From contig NZ_JBATXG010000013.1 in the NCBI RefSeq assembly GCF_049673105.1, positions 21,292 through 85,291 on the forward strand: a stretch of DNA of 64,000 nucleotides, read 5' to 3'. Positions 27,909 through 37,735 of the stretch are shown piece by piece. The stretch is from Castellaniella sp049673105. GTDB lineage: Bacteria; Pseudomonadota; Gammaproteobacteria; Burkholderiales; Burkholderiaceae_B. Under the pieces are notes generated by a model, which was not told the origin of the DNA, made no database searches, and saw only the letters and a program-made list of their open reading frames with translations. A program made the position numbers and the translations under genes. Numbering within the stretch: the first letter of the stretch is position 1; the number at the start of each line of letters is the position of its first letter.

Positions 27909-29606
27909 ATGAGCACATCCCAGACAGCCGCCTTGCCCGCCGCCGACCATCGCTGGCAACTGCCCGGCACCTCAGAACAATGGCTGGTCTGGGTCTGCGT
28001 GGCCATCCCCACGCTGGCGCTGATCCTGTTTTTCGGCTACCCGCTGCTGACCATCTTCTGGCAAAGCTTCGTGCTGTTCGACGGCACGCTGGGGCTGGAC
28101 AATTACGCATCGATTACGTCGACGCCGGGGCTGATCACCGCCGGCATCAACAGCCTGAACATCAGCGTCAGCACGACGCTGGTCTGCCTGGTGCTGGGCT
28201 TTCCCATCGCCTATGCGCTGGAACGCAGCACCATCCTGGGCAAACCCTGGGTGCGGCTTAGTCTGCTGCTGCCCCTGCTGGCGCCCTCGCTGGTCCAGGG
28301 GCTGGGATTGCTGTTTCTATTGGGGCGTAATGGCCTGCTCTACCGCTGGACCGGCATAGAACAGAATATCTACGGCTACTGGGGACTACTGCTGTCGGAC
28401 GTCTTTTACGCGCTGCCGCAGGCCATCATGATCATCCAGGCGGCGCTGCGCAATGCCGACGCCCGCTACTACGACGCCGCCACCGTCATGGGCGCCACGC
28501 CGCTGCAGCAGTTCTTTCACATCACGCTGCCCAATTGCAAATTTGGCCTGCTCAGCGCAGGATTCGTGGTCTTCACCATCACCATCACCGATTTCGGCAA
28601 TGCCGCCGTGATCGCGGGCGACTACCGGGTGCTGGCCACTGAAATTTTCAACCAGGTGTCGGGTCAGCAAAATTTCGGCATGGGGTCGGTGGTGGGCATC
28701 ATTCTGCTGCTGCCTGCCTTGCTATCGGTGTATATCGAACGCGTGGCATCCCAGAAGCAATTCGGCGGCAGTTCGGAAAATCGCATCCCGCTGCAGCCGG
28801 CCCCCGCCCCTGGGCGCGATCTCGTGCTGGGCCTGATCACGTACCTGAGCTGTCTGGCCATCTGGGCCATCCTGGTGGTCGTGATCTTTGCCAGCTTCGT
28901 CAAGCTCTGGCCCTACAACATGACGCTGACGCTGGCGAATTTCAACGTCAACATCTCGACCGGCTACCAGCCCATCTGGACCACGCTCTATGTGTCCGTC
29001 GCCGCTGCGCTGATCGGGATCGTGCTGCTGTTCCTGCTGGCCTACGGCGTGCGCAACCTGAGCGGGCGCCTGGCCAAAGCCGTCTACCTGCTGGCCGTGC
29101 TGCCGGTCGGCGTGCCCGGCCTGGTCATGGGCCTGTCGTATATCTTCACCTTCAATGACCCGACCTACCCCCTGCACTGGCTGTACGGCACCGCGCTGCT
29201 GATTGCCCTGTGCAATTTCTACCACTACCATACGCAGGGCTTTCTCACCATGGCCACCGGCATGCGCATGGTGCCCCAGGCGCTGGAAGAAGCCGCTGCC
29301 TGCCTGGGCGGACGCGTGCGTCATATCATGGGTGATGCCATCCTGCCCGTCATCGCCCCCACGGTGCTGGCGGTGTTCTTCTTTCTGTTCATGCGATCCA
29401 TGGTCACCCTATCCGCTGTCATTTTCCTGGTCACGCCCGAATTGAACGTCGCCGCCGTATCGGTCATGCACTTGAACGAATCCGGCTTTGTCTCTCAGGC
29501 AGCGGCCTTCTCTACCATCATCATTCTCGTGGTGGCGGTCGCCATGCTGCTCATGCGGGCGCTGGTCCATTACGTGCGCCCGAACCTGAGCGCAGGAATG
29601 CACTGA
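27909..29606 (+). CDS. ABC transporter permease, two fused membrane domains
   Basis: This 565-aa protein contains two binding-protein-dependent permease domains. Each carries the EAA loop that touches the ATPase: DAATVMGATPLQQFFHITLPN (near 195) and EEAAACLGGRVRHIMGDAILP (near 463). About 12 membrane helices are predicted. This fused form is typical of the aminoethylphosphonate/iron-type importers, where a single permease protein replaces two. The next gene starts within 2 bases. Confidence 0.94.
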   Translation: MSTSQTAALPAADHRWQLPGTSEQWLVWVCVAIPTLALILFFGYPLLTIFWQSFVLFDGTLGLDNYASITSTPGLITAGINSLNISVSTTLVCLVLGFPIAYALERSTILGKPWVRLSLLLPLLAPSLVQGLGLLFLLGRNGLLYRWTGIEQNIYGYWGLLLSDVFYALPQAIMIIQAALRNADARYYDAATVMGATPLQQFFHITLPNCKFGLLSAGFVVFTITITDFGNAAVIAGDYRVLATEIFNQVSGQQNFGMGSVVGIILLLPALLSVYIERVASQKQFGGSSENRIPLQPAPAPGRDLVLGLITYLSCLAIWAILVVVIFASFVKLWPYNMTLTLANFNVNISTGYQPIWTTLYVSVAAALIGIVLLFLLAYGVRNLSGRLAKAVYLLAVLPVGVPGLVMGLSYIFTFNDPTYPLHWLYGTALLIALCNFYHYHTQGFLTMATGMRMVPQALEEAAACLGGRVRHIMGDAILPVIAPTVLAVFFFLFMRSMVTLSAVIFLVTPELNVAAVSVMHLNESGFVSQAAAFSTIIILVVAVAMLLMRALVHYVRPNLSAGMH

Positions 29607-29607
29607 G

Positions 29608-30372
29608 ATGTGGGCGGAAGCGCGTCACCAGAAAATCCGTTCCCTGTTGCAGCGGCATGAACGCCTGACCACGGAACACGCCATGCGGGAACTCGGCGTC
29701 TCGCGCGAAACCGTGCGCCGCGACTTTCTGGAAATGGAAGCCCTGGGATTGCTGCAACGCGTGCATGGTGGCGCCATCCACCTGAGCGACGAACCCCCTC
29801 TGGATAAACGCAACACCATCCACGTCGCCGCCAAAAAGACGATTGCGCGGGCGGTGGCGCAACACCTGCGCACCCCGCTGACGCTCTTCATGGATGCCGG
29901 CAGCACCACGACCATCCTGGCGCGGGAACTGGCGCAACTCAGCGGTCTGACACTGATCACCAATTCCCTCAGCGCGGCGGCCTGCTTCACGGAATCCCGC
30001 CCGGCGCCGGACAGCCAGGTCATCATCCTGCCCGGCACGCTGAACACCGAACTGTTTTCGACCACAGGATCCTCGACCATTCTGAAGATCCAGGATTTCC
30101 ATGCCGACATCGCCCTGCTGTCGCCCGTGGCCGTCAATGCGCGGCAAGGCGCGGCCAGCTTTCTGCACGACGAAGCCGTGATCGCCCGCGCCATGTCCGA
30201 AGGGGCGGACGAAACCTGGATTCTGGCTGACCACAGCAAAATCGGCATCGCCAGCCGGGAAACATTCTGCACCGCCAACCGTATCGCCCGCCTGTTTTCC
30301 AACCATGCCGCCCAGGAATCGGACGGCTACGATGCCTTACGGAGCCAGGTCGGCCAGACCATCCTGGTCTGA
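29608..30372 (+). CDS. DeoR family transcriptional regulator
   Basis: The 254-aa protein has an N-terminal winged helix (RHQKIRSLLQRHERLTTEHAMRELGVSRETVRRDFLEME, residues 5-43) with the classic DeoR recognition helix, and a C-terminal sugar-phosphate-sensing domain (MDAGSTTTILARELA; LLSPVAVNARQGAASFLHDEA). DeoR regulators respond to phosphorylated small molecules. It is the last gene of the importer operon and probably controls it and the divergent phosphatase gene. Its final 36 bases overlap the convergent diguanylate cyclase gene. Confidence 0.92.
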   Translation: MWAEARHQKIRSLLQRHERLTTEHAMRELGVSRETVRRDFLEMEALGLLQRVHGGAIHLSDEPPLDKRNTIHVAAKKTIARAVAQHLRTPLTLFMDAGSTTTILARELAQLSGLTLITNSLSAAACFTESRPAPDSQVIILPGTLNTELFSTTGSSTILKIQDFHADIALLSPVAVNARQGAASFLHDEAVIARAMSEGADETWILADHSKIGIASRETFCTANRIARLFSNHAAQESDGYDALRSQVGQTILV

Positions 30373-32280
30373 ATCAATCACCATGCGATCCCGCCCGGCA
30401 TCCTTGGCGCGATACAGACAGGCATCGGCCCGCCGGAACAGGGATTCAGCGGTGTCCCCCGGCTGCCAGGCCGCCACGCCCGCGCTGAGCGTCAGCGACA
30501 AGCGACGGCCATCTTCCAGTGCGACCGCGTGTTCCCGCACATGATCCAGCACCCGCTGGATCAGGACGGCAGCGTCCGCTATCGCGGTGTCGGGCAGCAG
30601 CACGACGAATTCCTCGCCGCCGAAGCGGGCCAGCACGTCCGCCCGGCGCCGCAACAGATTGCGCAAGACCTCGGCCACCCACTTCAACACGGCATCGCCC
30701 ACGTCGTGGCCATGCTCATCATTCACACGCTTGAAATAGTCCAGATCGAAGACGGCCAGCACAGCATGGCGACCGGGCAGATCCGGATGTTTCAGCATCT
30801 GTTCCAGGGATTCATCCAGGCCGCGCCGGTTCATCAGGCCGGTCAAGGGGTCATGCAAGGTCAGTTCGCGCAATTGCTGGTTGGCTTGTCGCAAAGCCCC
30901 CATCGTGGCGCGCAGATCGGCGGTTCGGGCCTGCACCTGGTGCTGCAAGGAGCTGCGGGCCGAGGATTCAATTTGCAGAGCGCGGTCCAGGAGATCGCGC
31001 AACTGCATGACTTCGGCATAGGTCAGCAGAAAGATCTGGCTGCCCAGCGCCATCTGCATCCAGCGTTCCTGGGCCATGAAGCCGGGGATGTAGCCAAAGG
31101 CCGCCAGGCCATAGAACAGGAACCCGGCATAAAACACCAGCCAGGACACCACATACCAACGCGCAGCGCGTTCGCCTGATCGCTGGTGCCAGATCCCGAT
31201 GGTGAACATCCCCAGCATGCAGGCCAGGGCATACACGGTATTGAGCTTGATGATGAGGGAATACGGCGCCCAAAAGCTGAGGGCCAGCAGCAGCACCCCG
31301 ATCCCAAAGAAAATCCGGATCAGCTGTGCCTGGCGCGGCCAGCCATCGGCGCGCACATCCAGAAAGGCCCGCGTGAACAGCAGCAGACTGAGAATCGCCA
31401 GCACTTCCGTCACCGGCACGGAGACATTGGCCAGCCAGGGGAATTGCGGCCACAGGTACTGGAAACTGAGCCCCGACATCGAGGTCAGGAACAGCCCGCC
31501 GCACAGAATGTAGGCCGCGTTATACAAGGGCTGCAAGATGCGCAGGCGCAAGAACAGGGTCAGATTGAAGACCGCCAGCAGCAGCATCGCCCCCATGAAC
31601 ATGCCTTGCGCCAGGCTGTGGTCCTGGGTACCGGCCACCGCCGATTCGGCGGTATGCAAGGAAAGGGGAATATTGATGGCGCCGCTGCTGTGCACCCGGA
31701 TCACCACCCCCAAGGATTGCTTGGGCCTGAAATCCAGCGGCAGCAGGAACAGGCGGTGACGCACGGGGCGCATGTCAAAGCGCCGGGCGTCCCCCATGCG
31801 TTCGGCATGCAGCAAGACAGGCGGGGCGACGCCTTCCGGGTCCAGATCGTAGATCCAGAAGTCGACCTCGTCGAGCAGGGGGTAGTCCAGCTGCAAGAAC
31901 CAGGTGTGCTCAGACGAATCGGGGTTGTGCAACGGCACATATACCCAGTACGCGGCCCGCGTGTGAGTGAAAACCAGTTGGTCGGCATCACGACGCTGGA
32001 TCGGCCAACGCCCGCTGAGCAGATCATCGGGCCCCAGTTTCCGTTGGTCATCCTGGATGAAACACAGACCGGGCAGCGTCGGCAGGTCGGGCTGCAGCAA
32101 GGACAGAGACCGGGTTGGACAGAGCGCATCCAGCGACTGGGCCGCGACGGTCGCCGGCCCGGCCAGCATCAGCCAGGTGCCCAGCAGGCACCGCATGAGC
32201 ACCCACAGCCAACCCGCGCGCGTCCGCTCGCACGCAGCATGCTGTGCCCCATCGACCGTCTGCCTGCTCCCCCACCCCAT
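30337..32280 (-). CDS. Diguanylate cyclase with 7TMR-DISM sensor
   Basis: This 647-aa protein has a signal-like helix (about 28-47), a periplasmic 7TMR-DISM extracellular domain (about 50-205), seven membrane helices (about 210-420), a short coiled coil, and a GGDEF domain (about 480-640). The active site is GGEEF, preceded by RRAD five residues upstream, which fits the inhibitory RxxD site. It should make cyclic-di-GMP in response to an outside carbohydrate-like or other ligand. The exact start is uncertain because the first 28 residues precede the signal helix. The 3' end overlaps the DeoR gene. Confidence 0.92.
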   Translation of the reverse strand: MGWGSRQTVDGAQHAACERTRAGWLWVLMRCLLGTWLMLAGPATVAAQSLDALCPTRSLSLLQPDLPTLPGLCFIQDDQRKLGPDDLLSGRWPIQRRDADQLVFTHTRAAYWVYVPLHNPDSSEHTWFLQLDYPLLDEVDFWIYDLDPEGVAPPVLLHAERMGDARRFDMRPVRHRLFLLPLDFRPKQSLGVVIRVHSSGAINIPLSLHTAESAVAGTQDHSLAQGMFMGAMLLLAVFNLTLFLRLRILQPLYNAAYILCGGLFLTSMSGLSFQYLWPQFPWLANVSVPVTEVLAILSLLLFTRAFLDVRADGWPRQAQLIRIFFGIGVLLLALSFWAPYSLIIKLNTVYALACMLGMFTIGIWHQRSGERAARWYVVSWLVFYAGFLFYGLAAFGYIPGFMAQERWMQMALGSQIFLLTYAEVMQLRDLLDRALQIESSARSSLQHQVQARTADLRATMGALRQANQQLRELTLHDPLTGLMNRRGLDESLEQMLKHPDLPGRHAVLAVFDLDYFKRVNDEHGHDVGDAVLKWVAEVLRNLLRRRADVLARFGGEEFVVLLPDTAIADAAVLIQRVLDHVREHAVALEDGRRLSLTLSAGVAAWQPGDTAESLFRRADACLYRAKDAGRDRMVIDSDQDGLADLAP

Positions 32281-32422
32281 ACCTGTTCAGGTCCCATGAA
32301 ACGTATCAGGGTTATGCTGCATCTAGATAACATTATGCATGTGAAGCTTAAGCCATGCGCTTTCAGTACGGCAATGGTAGGCTAAAGCATTCACTCGCCA
32401 CCCTTTCGTCCGGACATCTCTC

Positions 32423-34573
32423 ATGCCTTCTACCGCGACCCCGCTTTCCTCTGCCCCGGCCCCTGCGACTTCTGCGCGATTCATGCGCACGCCGAACCTG
32501 GCAGAACCGGACACCGACCGGCTGCGAGCATCGATCCGCCAGTATTTTCTGGAAACCTTCGACCGTTACGAATCGCTGTTCCAGTGCCTGGCCAACGACG
32601 AAGCCTATGTCGTCAAACCCATCTCGCTGCGCCATCCCCTGATTTTTTATTTTGGCCACACCGCGACATTTTTCGTCAACAAGCTGCTCTTGACCCGCCT
32701 GATCGATCAGCGACTGGATCAGCGGCTGGAATCGATCTTCGCCGTCGGGGTCGACGAAATGAGCTGGGATGACCTGGATGATCGCAATTACGATTGGCCC
32801 AGCGTGGCCGAGGTCCGGGCCTATCGCCAGCAGGTGCGCCGCCTGATCTGCGATCTGATCGACCACGCGCCGCTGCAATCCCCCATCGATTGGCAAAATC
32901 CCTGGTGGGCCATCATCATGGGGATAGAGCACGAACGCATCCACCTGGAAACCTCGTCGGTCCTGATCCGTCAGCATGCCCTGAAATATGTGCAACCGGC
33001 CCCTGGCTGGGAACCCCAGACCAGCACCAACGCCGCCGCCCCTCAAAACGAACCGGTGCGAGTGCCGGGCGGCACGATTCAAGTCGGCAAAGACTTTTCC
33101 AGCCCCCAATACGGCTGGGACAATGAATACGGCAGCCACAGCGCCGAGGTCGAATCCTTCCAGGCCAGCCGCTACCTGGTCAGCAACCAGGAATTTCTGG
33201 ACTTCGTCGAGGCCGGCGGCTATCGCAACCATCGCGACTGGACCGAAGAAGGCCGTCAGTGGCTGGCCTTCAGCCAGGCCGAGCACCCCACGTTCTGGGT
33301 GAAGAAAACCCAAGGCTGGGCGCTACGCCTGATGACGGGCGAAATTCCCATGCCCTGGTCCTGGCCGGTCGAAGTCAACTACCTGGAAGCAAAAGCCTTC
33401 TGCAACTGGAAAGCCGCCGAAACCGGCCAGCCCGTGCGCCTGCCCACCGAGGACGAATGGTATCGGCTATACGACGCCGCCGGCCTGCACGATCCCGACG
33501 ATCAACCCTGCGCCGCCAACCTGCACCTGGACCACGGGGCCTCGTCCTGCCCGGTCGATCGCCATGCCCACGGCGATTGGTTCGATGTGGTGGGCAACGT
33601 CTGGCAGTGGACGGAAACCCCCACCTATCCGTTCAACGGCTTTGACGTGCACCCGATCTACGACGATTTCACGACGCCGACCTTCGACGGCCAGCACAAC
33701 CTGATGAAAGGCGGCTCCTGGATCGCCTGCGGCAACGAAGCCGTGCGGGCGTCGCGCTACGCTTTTCGGCGGCATTTCTTTCAGCATGCAGGGTTTCGCT
33801 ACGTGATTTCACATGCCCCGGCCGAAGCCCCCGCCGCCTACTACGAAACCGACAAACTGATGTCCGAATACGCCGAATTCCACTACGGCGACACCTACTT
33901 TGACGTGCCGAATTTCTCGCGGGCCCTGGCGCAACACGCCATCGCCGCCATGGGCGACCATCCCCGGCGCCATGCCCTGGATCTGGGCTGCGCCTCGGGG
34001 CGCGCCACCTTCGAATTGGCACGCGTCTTTGAACAAGTCACCGGGGTGGACTTCTCGGCCCGTTTCATCAACCAGGGCGTGCAGCTGATCCAATCCGGGC
34101 AGTTGCGCTACACCCTGACCGACGAGGGCGAACTCGTGTCCTACAAGGCCCGCAGCCTGGCGGACCTGGATCTGCAGGACACGGTCGAGCGGGTCGAGTT
34201 CTACCAGGGCGACGCCTGCAACCTGAAGCCTCAGTTCACCGGATACGATCTGGTGCTGGCCGCCAACCTGATCGACCGCCTGTACGACCCGGCCCGATTC
34301 CTGGACCAGATCCACGAGCGCATCGTATCCGGCGGTCTACTGGTGATCGCCTCGCCCTATACCTGGCTGGAAGAGCACACGCCGCGTCAGGCCTGGATCG
34401 GCGGGTTCAAGAAGGACGCAGAAAACTACACCACGCTGGACGGCCTGCAAGATCACCTGGGCGCCCATTTCGATCTGGTGTCCGGTCCTGTGAATGTGCC
34501 GTTCGTCATTCGCGAGACCCGTCGGAAATTCCAGCACACCCTGTCGGAAATGACGATCTGGAAAAAGCGCTGA
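32423..34573 (+). CDS. ovoA: Ovothiol synthase: 5-histidylcysteine sulfoxide synthase with methyltransferase domain
   Basis: This 716-aa protein has the three-part OvoA layout. A DinB-like domain (about 30-190) carries the iron-binding HERIHLE (H170, H174, E176, HX3HXE). A formylglycine-generating-enzyme-like sulfoxide synthase domain follows (about 200-470, with VVGNVWQWTETP and LMKGGSWIACGNEAVRASR). A SAM-dependent methyltransferase domain ends the protein (about 490-716, ALDLGCASGRATFEL). OvoA joins cysteine to histidine with O2 and then methylates the ring nitrogen, giving ovothiol A after C-S cleavage. The separate lyase OvoB is not obvious nearby. The length and fusion separate it from the ergothioneine enzyme EgtB. 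Confidence 0.93.
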   Translation: MPSTATPLSSAPAPATSARFMRTPNLAEPDTDRLRASIRQYFLETFDRYESLFQCLANDEAYVVKPISLRHPLIFYFGHTATFFVNKLLLTRLIDQRLDQRLESIFAVGVDEMSWDDLDDRNYDWPSVAEVRAYRQQVRRLICDLIDHAPLQSPIDWQNPWWAIIMGIEHERIHLETSSVLIRQHALKYVQPAPGWEPQTSTNAAAPQNEPVRVPGGTIQVGKDFSSPQYGWDNEYGSHSAEVESFQASRYLVSNQEFLDFVEAGGYRNHRDWTEEGRQWLAFSQAEHPTFWVKKTQGWALRLMTGEIPMPWSWPVEVNYLEAKAFCNWKAAETGQPVRLPTEDEWYRLYDAAGLHDPDDQPCAANLHLDHGASSCPVDRHAHGDWFDVVGNVWQWTETPTYPFNGFDVHPIYDDFTTPTFDGQHNLMKGGSWIACGNEAVRASRYAFRRHFFQHAGFRYVISHAPAEAPAAYYETDKLMSEYAEFHYGDTYFDVPNFSRALAQHAIAAMGDHPRRHALDLGCASGRATFELARVFEQVTGVDFSARFINQGVQLIQSGQLRYTLTDEGELVSYKARSLADLDLQDTVERVEFYQGDACNLKPQFTGYDLVLAANLIDRLYDPARFLDQIHERIVSGGLLVIASPYTWLEEHTPRQAWIGGFKKDAENYTTLDGLQDHLGAHFDLVSGPVNVPFVIRETRRKFQHTLSEMTIWKKR

Positions 34574-34586
34574 TCCGTCGGCGGCG

Positions 34587-37439
34587 TCAGTTCGCCCGAG
34601 ACGACTGACGCGCCAGCACAAAGGCCGCGAACTCGTCCGCCGGCAACGGTCGGCTGTAGTAATACCCCTGGGCTTCTTCGCAGCCCCTGGACTTCAGGAA
34701 TTCCTGCTGTTCCGCCGTTTCCACGCCTTCGGCAATCGTGCGCAGCCCCAGGCTATGCGACAGCTGGATGATAGCGATGGCGATCGCTTGGTCATCTGCA
34801 TCGACCGTAATGTCGCGCACAAAAGACTGATCAATTTTGAGCTTATGCAGATGGAAGCGCTTCAGATAGCTGAGCGACGAATACCCTGTGCCGAAATCAT
34901 CGATCACGAAACGCACACCGCACGCAGCCAATTCTTCCATGCGTTGCGCAGCGGCTTCGGGTGATTTCATGGCCACGGCTTCCGTCAGCTCCAGTTCCAG
35001 GAGATGCGCAGGCACCTGGGTATCGGCCAGGATCTGCTGAACCAGGTTTAGCAGATCGGGTTGATTGAACTGCACCGCGGACAGGTTCACGGCGATCCGC
35101 AGGGCAGGCATGCCCTGATCCAGCCATAAGCGCAGCTGCTGCATGGCAGCACGCAGCACCCATTCACCGATGGGAACGATCAGGCCGCTGGTCTCGGCCA
35201 GGGGAATGAATTCGCTGGGCGGCACCGATCCCCATTGCGAAGATTCCCAGCGCAACAGGGCTTCGGCCCCCAGGATCGCGCCATCGTTCAGTGCCAACTG
35301 CGGCTGATAGACCAGCGACAGCTCACGGTTACGCAAAGCCTGCTTCAGTGCGCTGATCAGCGCCAATTCACGGCTGACGCGAGCCTGCATTTCGACGGTG
35401 AAAAATCCCACTTGATGGCGACCATCACTTTTAGCCCGGTACATAGCGGTCTCGGCGCTTTTGAGCAAGGCGTCGAATTCCGCAGCATCATCCGGATAGT
35501 GCGCCACACCGACCGTGGCGGAGCTGAAGATGTCCTGGCCACCCAGCTGCAGCGGCAAGGCGATTTCCTGCTGCAGAGCCTGGGCCTGCGCCAGCGCCTG
35601 TTGCCGGGTAGCTCCGGGCAGTACCACCACGAAATCATCGCCCGAATAGCGCGACAACAACGCCGATTTCGGCAAGCACGTGCGCAGCCGCTGCGCCATT
35701 TCCTGCAGCAAAGCGTCGCCCATGTGATGGCCCAGAGAATCATTGACGGCCTTGAAATGATCCAAGTCGATCCATAAGGCGGCCAGACTCATGCCGCGGC
35801 GTATGGCGTCGCCGCACTGCTCGCGCAGCAAGGCGCGATTGGGCAAACCAGTCAACTGATCGTATTGCGACAGCATCCGAACGCGATCGACCGCCTGGCG
35901 CTTTTCGGTGATGTCCTCGTTGTGCGCCAGATAATTGGTGACCCGGCCCTGAACATCGCGTACCGGGTAGATCAGCACGGACTCGATGTATTCGCGACCG
36001 CTTTTACTGAGATTGACCCATTCCCCACGCCAGGCCTTGCCCTGCGCCAACTGCGCCCACATGGCGCGGAACGTCAAGGCAGGCGTACGGGCCGGTTTCA
36101 AGCGACGCAGATTGCGCCCCAGGACTTCCTGTGCAGCATAGCCGCTGACGCGCGTGAACGCCGCATTGACGTATTCCACCCTGGCATGGCGATCGGTGAT
36201 GATGATGGACACGGGGCTTTGAACCACAGCGGTCGACAAAGTGCGCAAGGCCTGTTCGCTTGTCAGGCGGTCCGTGATGTCGCGCGATATCACGACAAAC
36301 TGCGGCGGCTGCCCCTGAGCGGTCGCCTTGCGGGCGACCGACAGCTCGAAGCTGCGTCTCTGATCCGAGCCGACACCCAGGGTAATGACGCTGCCCCGCG
36401 ACTGCCCTTGCTCGGCGGCTTGCTGTAACGCGGCCAGCACGACCTCGGCATCCCTGGGCGACAGCACGTCGTGTACCGTCCGGCCCAGCAACTGATCCGC
36501 AGGAGAAGACAGGTCCGCAGGACGGCTGGTATGCACCGACAGATAGCGGCCATCGGCATCCATGTCGAACACCAGGTCGGGCATCGCGTCGAGCGTCGCC
36601 TGCAAACGATCCTGCGATTTCTGCAGCAAAGCATAGGGACGCTGCACGGCCTCGGAAAAAACAGCCCGGTACAGAAAACAGCAGGCCAGCACCTTGTACA
36701 CATGACCGACCAAGCTGTAGATGTCCGTCACGTCCGAGTACAGCGTCAGAAAATATTCCCCCTGCGCCATGACACAGGCGCTGACGAACAGATCGCCGAC
36801 ATTGGTGCGGCGCGGTCGGCCCAGGCGCAACCAGAATAGCAGCGCAGCCAGCAGGTAAAGGACGATCAGACCGTATTCGGCGCCGACCTTGAACGCTGTC
36901 AGCCCCTGCCCGTCGATGAACATCCTGGGCATCCAGCCGGGCGACAGAAAGTACAGGACCGTCAGCCCGGTGATCATCGCCGACATGGCGATCACCTGCT
37001 TCCCCAAAGGAATGCGGGTGTGGCTGTCGATCCAGGTCAGGCCAGCGGCCGCCAACAAGCCCAGCGCACTGAGCAGACGCGCCAGCAACCAGAAATAGAT
37101 GGATTTGTCCGGATCGTTGGGTGTGATGAAATCTGGCATGCCCGGATAAGACAGCACATGCAGCAAATCCAGCAATCCCACCCCGAAGAAGGTGCCGCCC
37201 AGCAAGACCAGACTGCCGGGCAGGATTTCGCGACGACTGCCCCAGAGCACTGCAAAGATCAGCGCCGCGACCACCACGGATGCGATTTCAGCCAGACTAT
37301 GCAGCGGCAGATAATAGTCAAACTGATTGAATGAGGCGGGGAAGTTCAGATTGGCAAGTAAAACCAGCCCCACCATCAGCACACCGACGGAACGGATGGC
37401 ACGACGCGCGTCTGCCTGATAGTCTGAATGTATCCACAT
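34587..37439 (-). CDS. Cyclic-di-GMP enzyme: MASE3-PAS-PAS-GGDEF-EAL
   Basis: The 950-aa protein begins with a MASE3-like membrane sensor (about 15-265; FFGVGLLDLLHVLSYPGMPDF is characteristic), then two PAS domains (about 280-390 and 400-515), GGDEF (about 530-690) and EAL (about 700-945). The GGDEF motif is altered to SGDDF, so cyclase activity is uncertain. The EAL motifs EALLRW, DDFGTGYSSL and DQSFVRDI are intact, so it is probably a phosphodiesterase. It is convergent with ovoA (gap 13 bases). Confidence 0.92.
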   Translation of the reverse strand: MWIHSDYQADARRAIRSVGVLMVGLVLLANLNFPASFNQFDYYLPLHSLAEIASVVVAALIFAVLWGSRREILPGSLVLLGGTFFGVGLLDLLHVLSYPGMPDFITPNDPDKSIYFWLLARLLSALGLLAAAGLTWIDSHTRIPLGKQVIAMSAMITGLTVLYFLSPGWMPRMFIDGQGLTAFKVGAEYGLIVLYLLAALLFWLRLGRPRRTNVGDLFVSACVMAQGEYFLTLYSDVTDIYSLVGHVYKVLACCFLYRAVFSEAVQRPYALLQKSQDRLQATLDAMPDLVFDMDADGRYLSVHTSRPADLSSPADQLLGRTVHDVLSPRDAEVVLAALQQAAEQGQSRGSVITLGVGSDQRRSFELSVARKATAQGQPPQFVVISRDITDRLTSEQALRTLSTAVVQSPVSIIITDRHARVEYVNAAFTRVSGYAAQEVLGRNLRRLKPARTPALTFRAMWAQLAQGKAWRGEWVNLSKSGREYIESVLIYPVRDVQGRVTNYLAHNEDITEKRQAVDRVRMLSQYDQLTGLPNRALLREQCGDAIRRGMSLAALWIDLDHFKAVNDSLGHHMGDALLQEMAQRLRTCLPKSALLSRYSGDDFVVVLPGATRQQALAQAQALQQEIALPLQLGGQDIFSSATVGVAHYPDDAAEFDALLKSAETAMYRAKSDGRHQVGFFTVEMQARVSRELALISALKQALRNRELSLVYQPQLALNDGAILGAEALLRWESSQWGSVPPSEFIPLAETSGLIVPIGEWVLRAAMQQLRLWLDQGMPALRIAVNLSAVQFNQPDLLNLVQQILADTQVPAHLLELELTEAVAMKSPEAAAQRMEELAACGVRFVIDDFGTGYSSLSYLKRFHLHKLKIDQSFVRDITVDADDQAIAIAIIQLSHSLGLRTIAEGVETAEQQEFLKSRGCEEAQGYYYSRPLPADEFAAFVLARQSSRAN

Positions 37440-37646
37440 GTCTTTCAGCAGTGAACCCTGCCGCCAATGTAGCCGTCGGCCCCCAGTTATGGCAAGGCAT
37501 GCCCTGGCGGACTGCCGCGGCGATGCTGGGATATCCTGGTAGCACTCCCGCCTGCCAAAATTACTAAATAACCCTTTGCCATATGCTTAAAGTCTGAAAA
37601 GCTTTGCAGCCGTCATGCGGCCTGGATAGAATTAAAAGCCATAAAG

Positions 37647-37669
37647 AATGCTGTTGATATAACGGCATT
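37647..37669. promoter_or_regulatory. Dyad upstream of the cystine-type ABC operon
   Basis: AATGCTGTT (37647-37655) and AACGGCATT (37661-37669) are inverted 9-base arms with one mismatch around GATAT. The site lies 67 bases before the binding-protein start and is a candidate operator. The regulator is unknown. Confidence 0.45.
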
Positions 37670-37735
37670 GATTAAATTCCCGCCGTCCGGGCTTTCTGTT
37701 CCAGGCGGCGGAGTTCCTACTACCGAGACCTGCCC

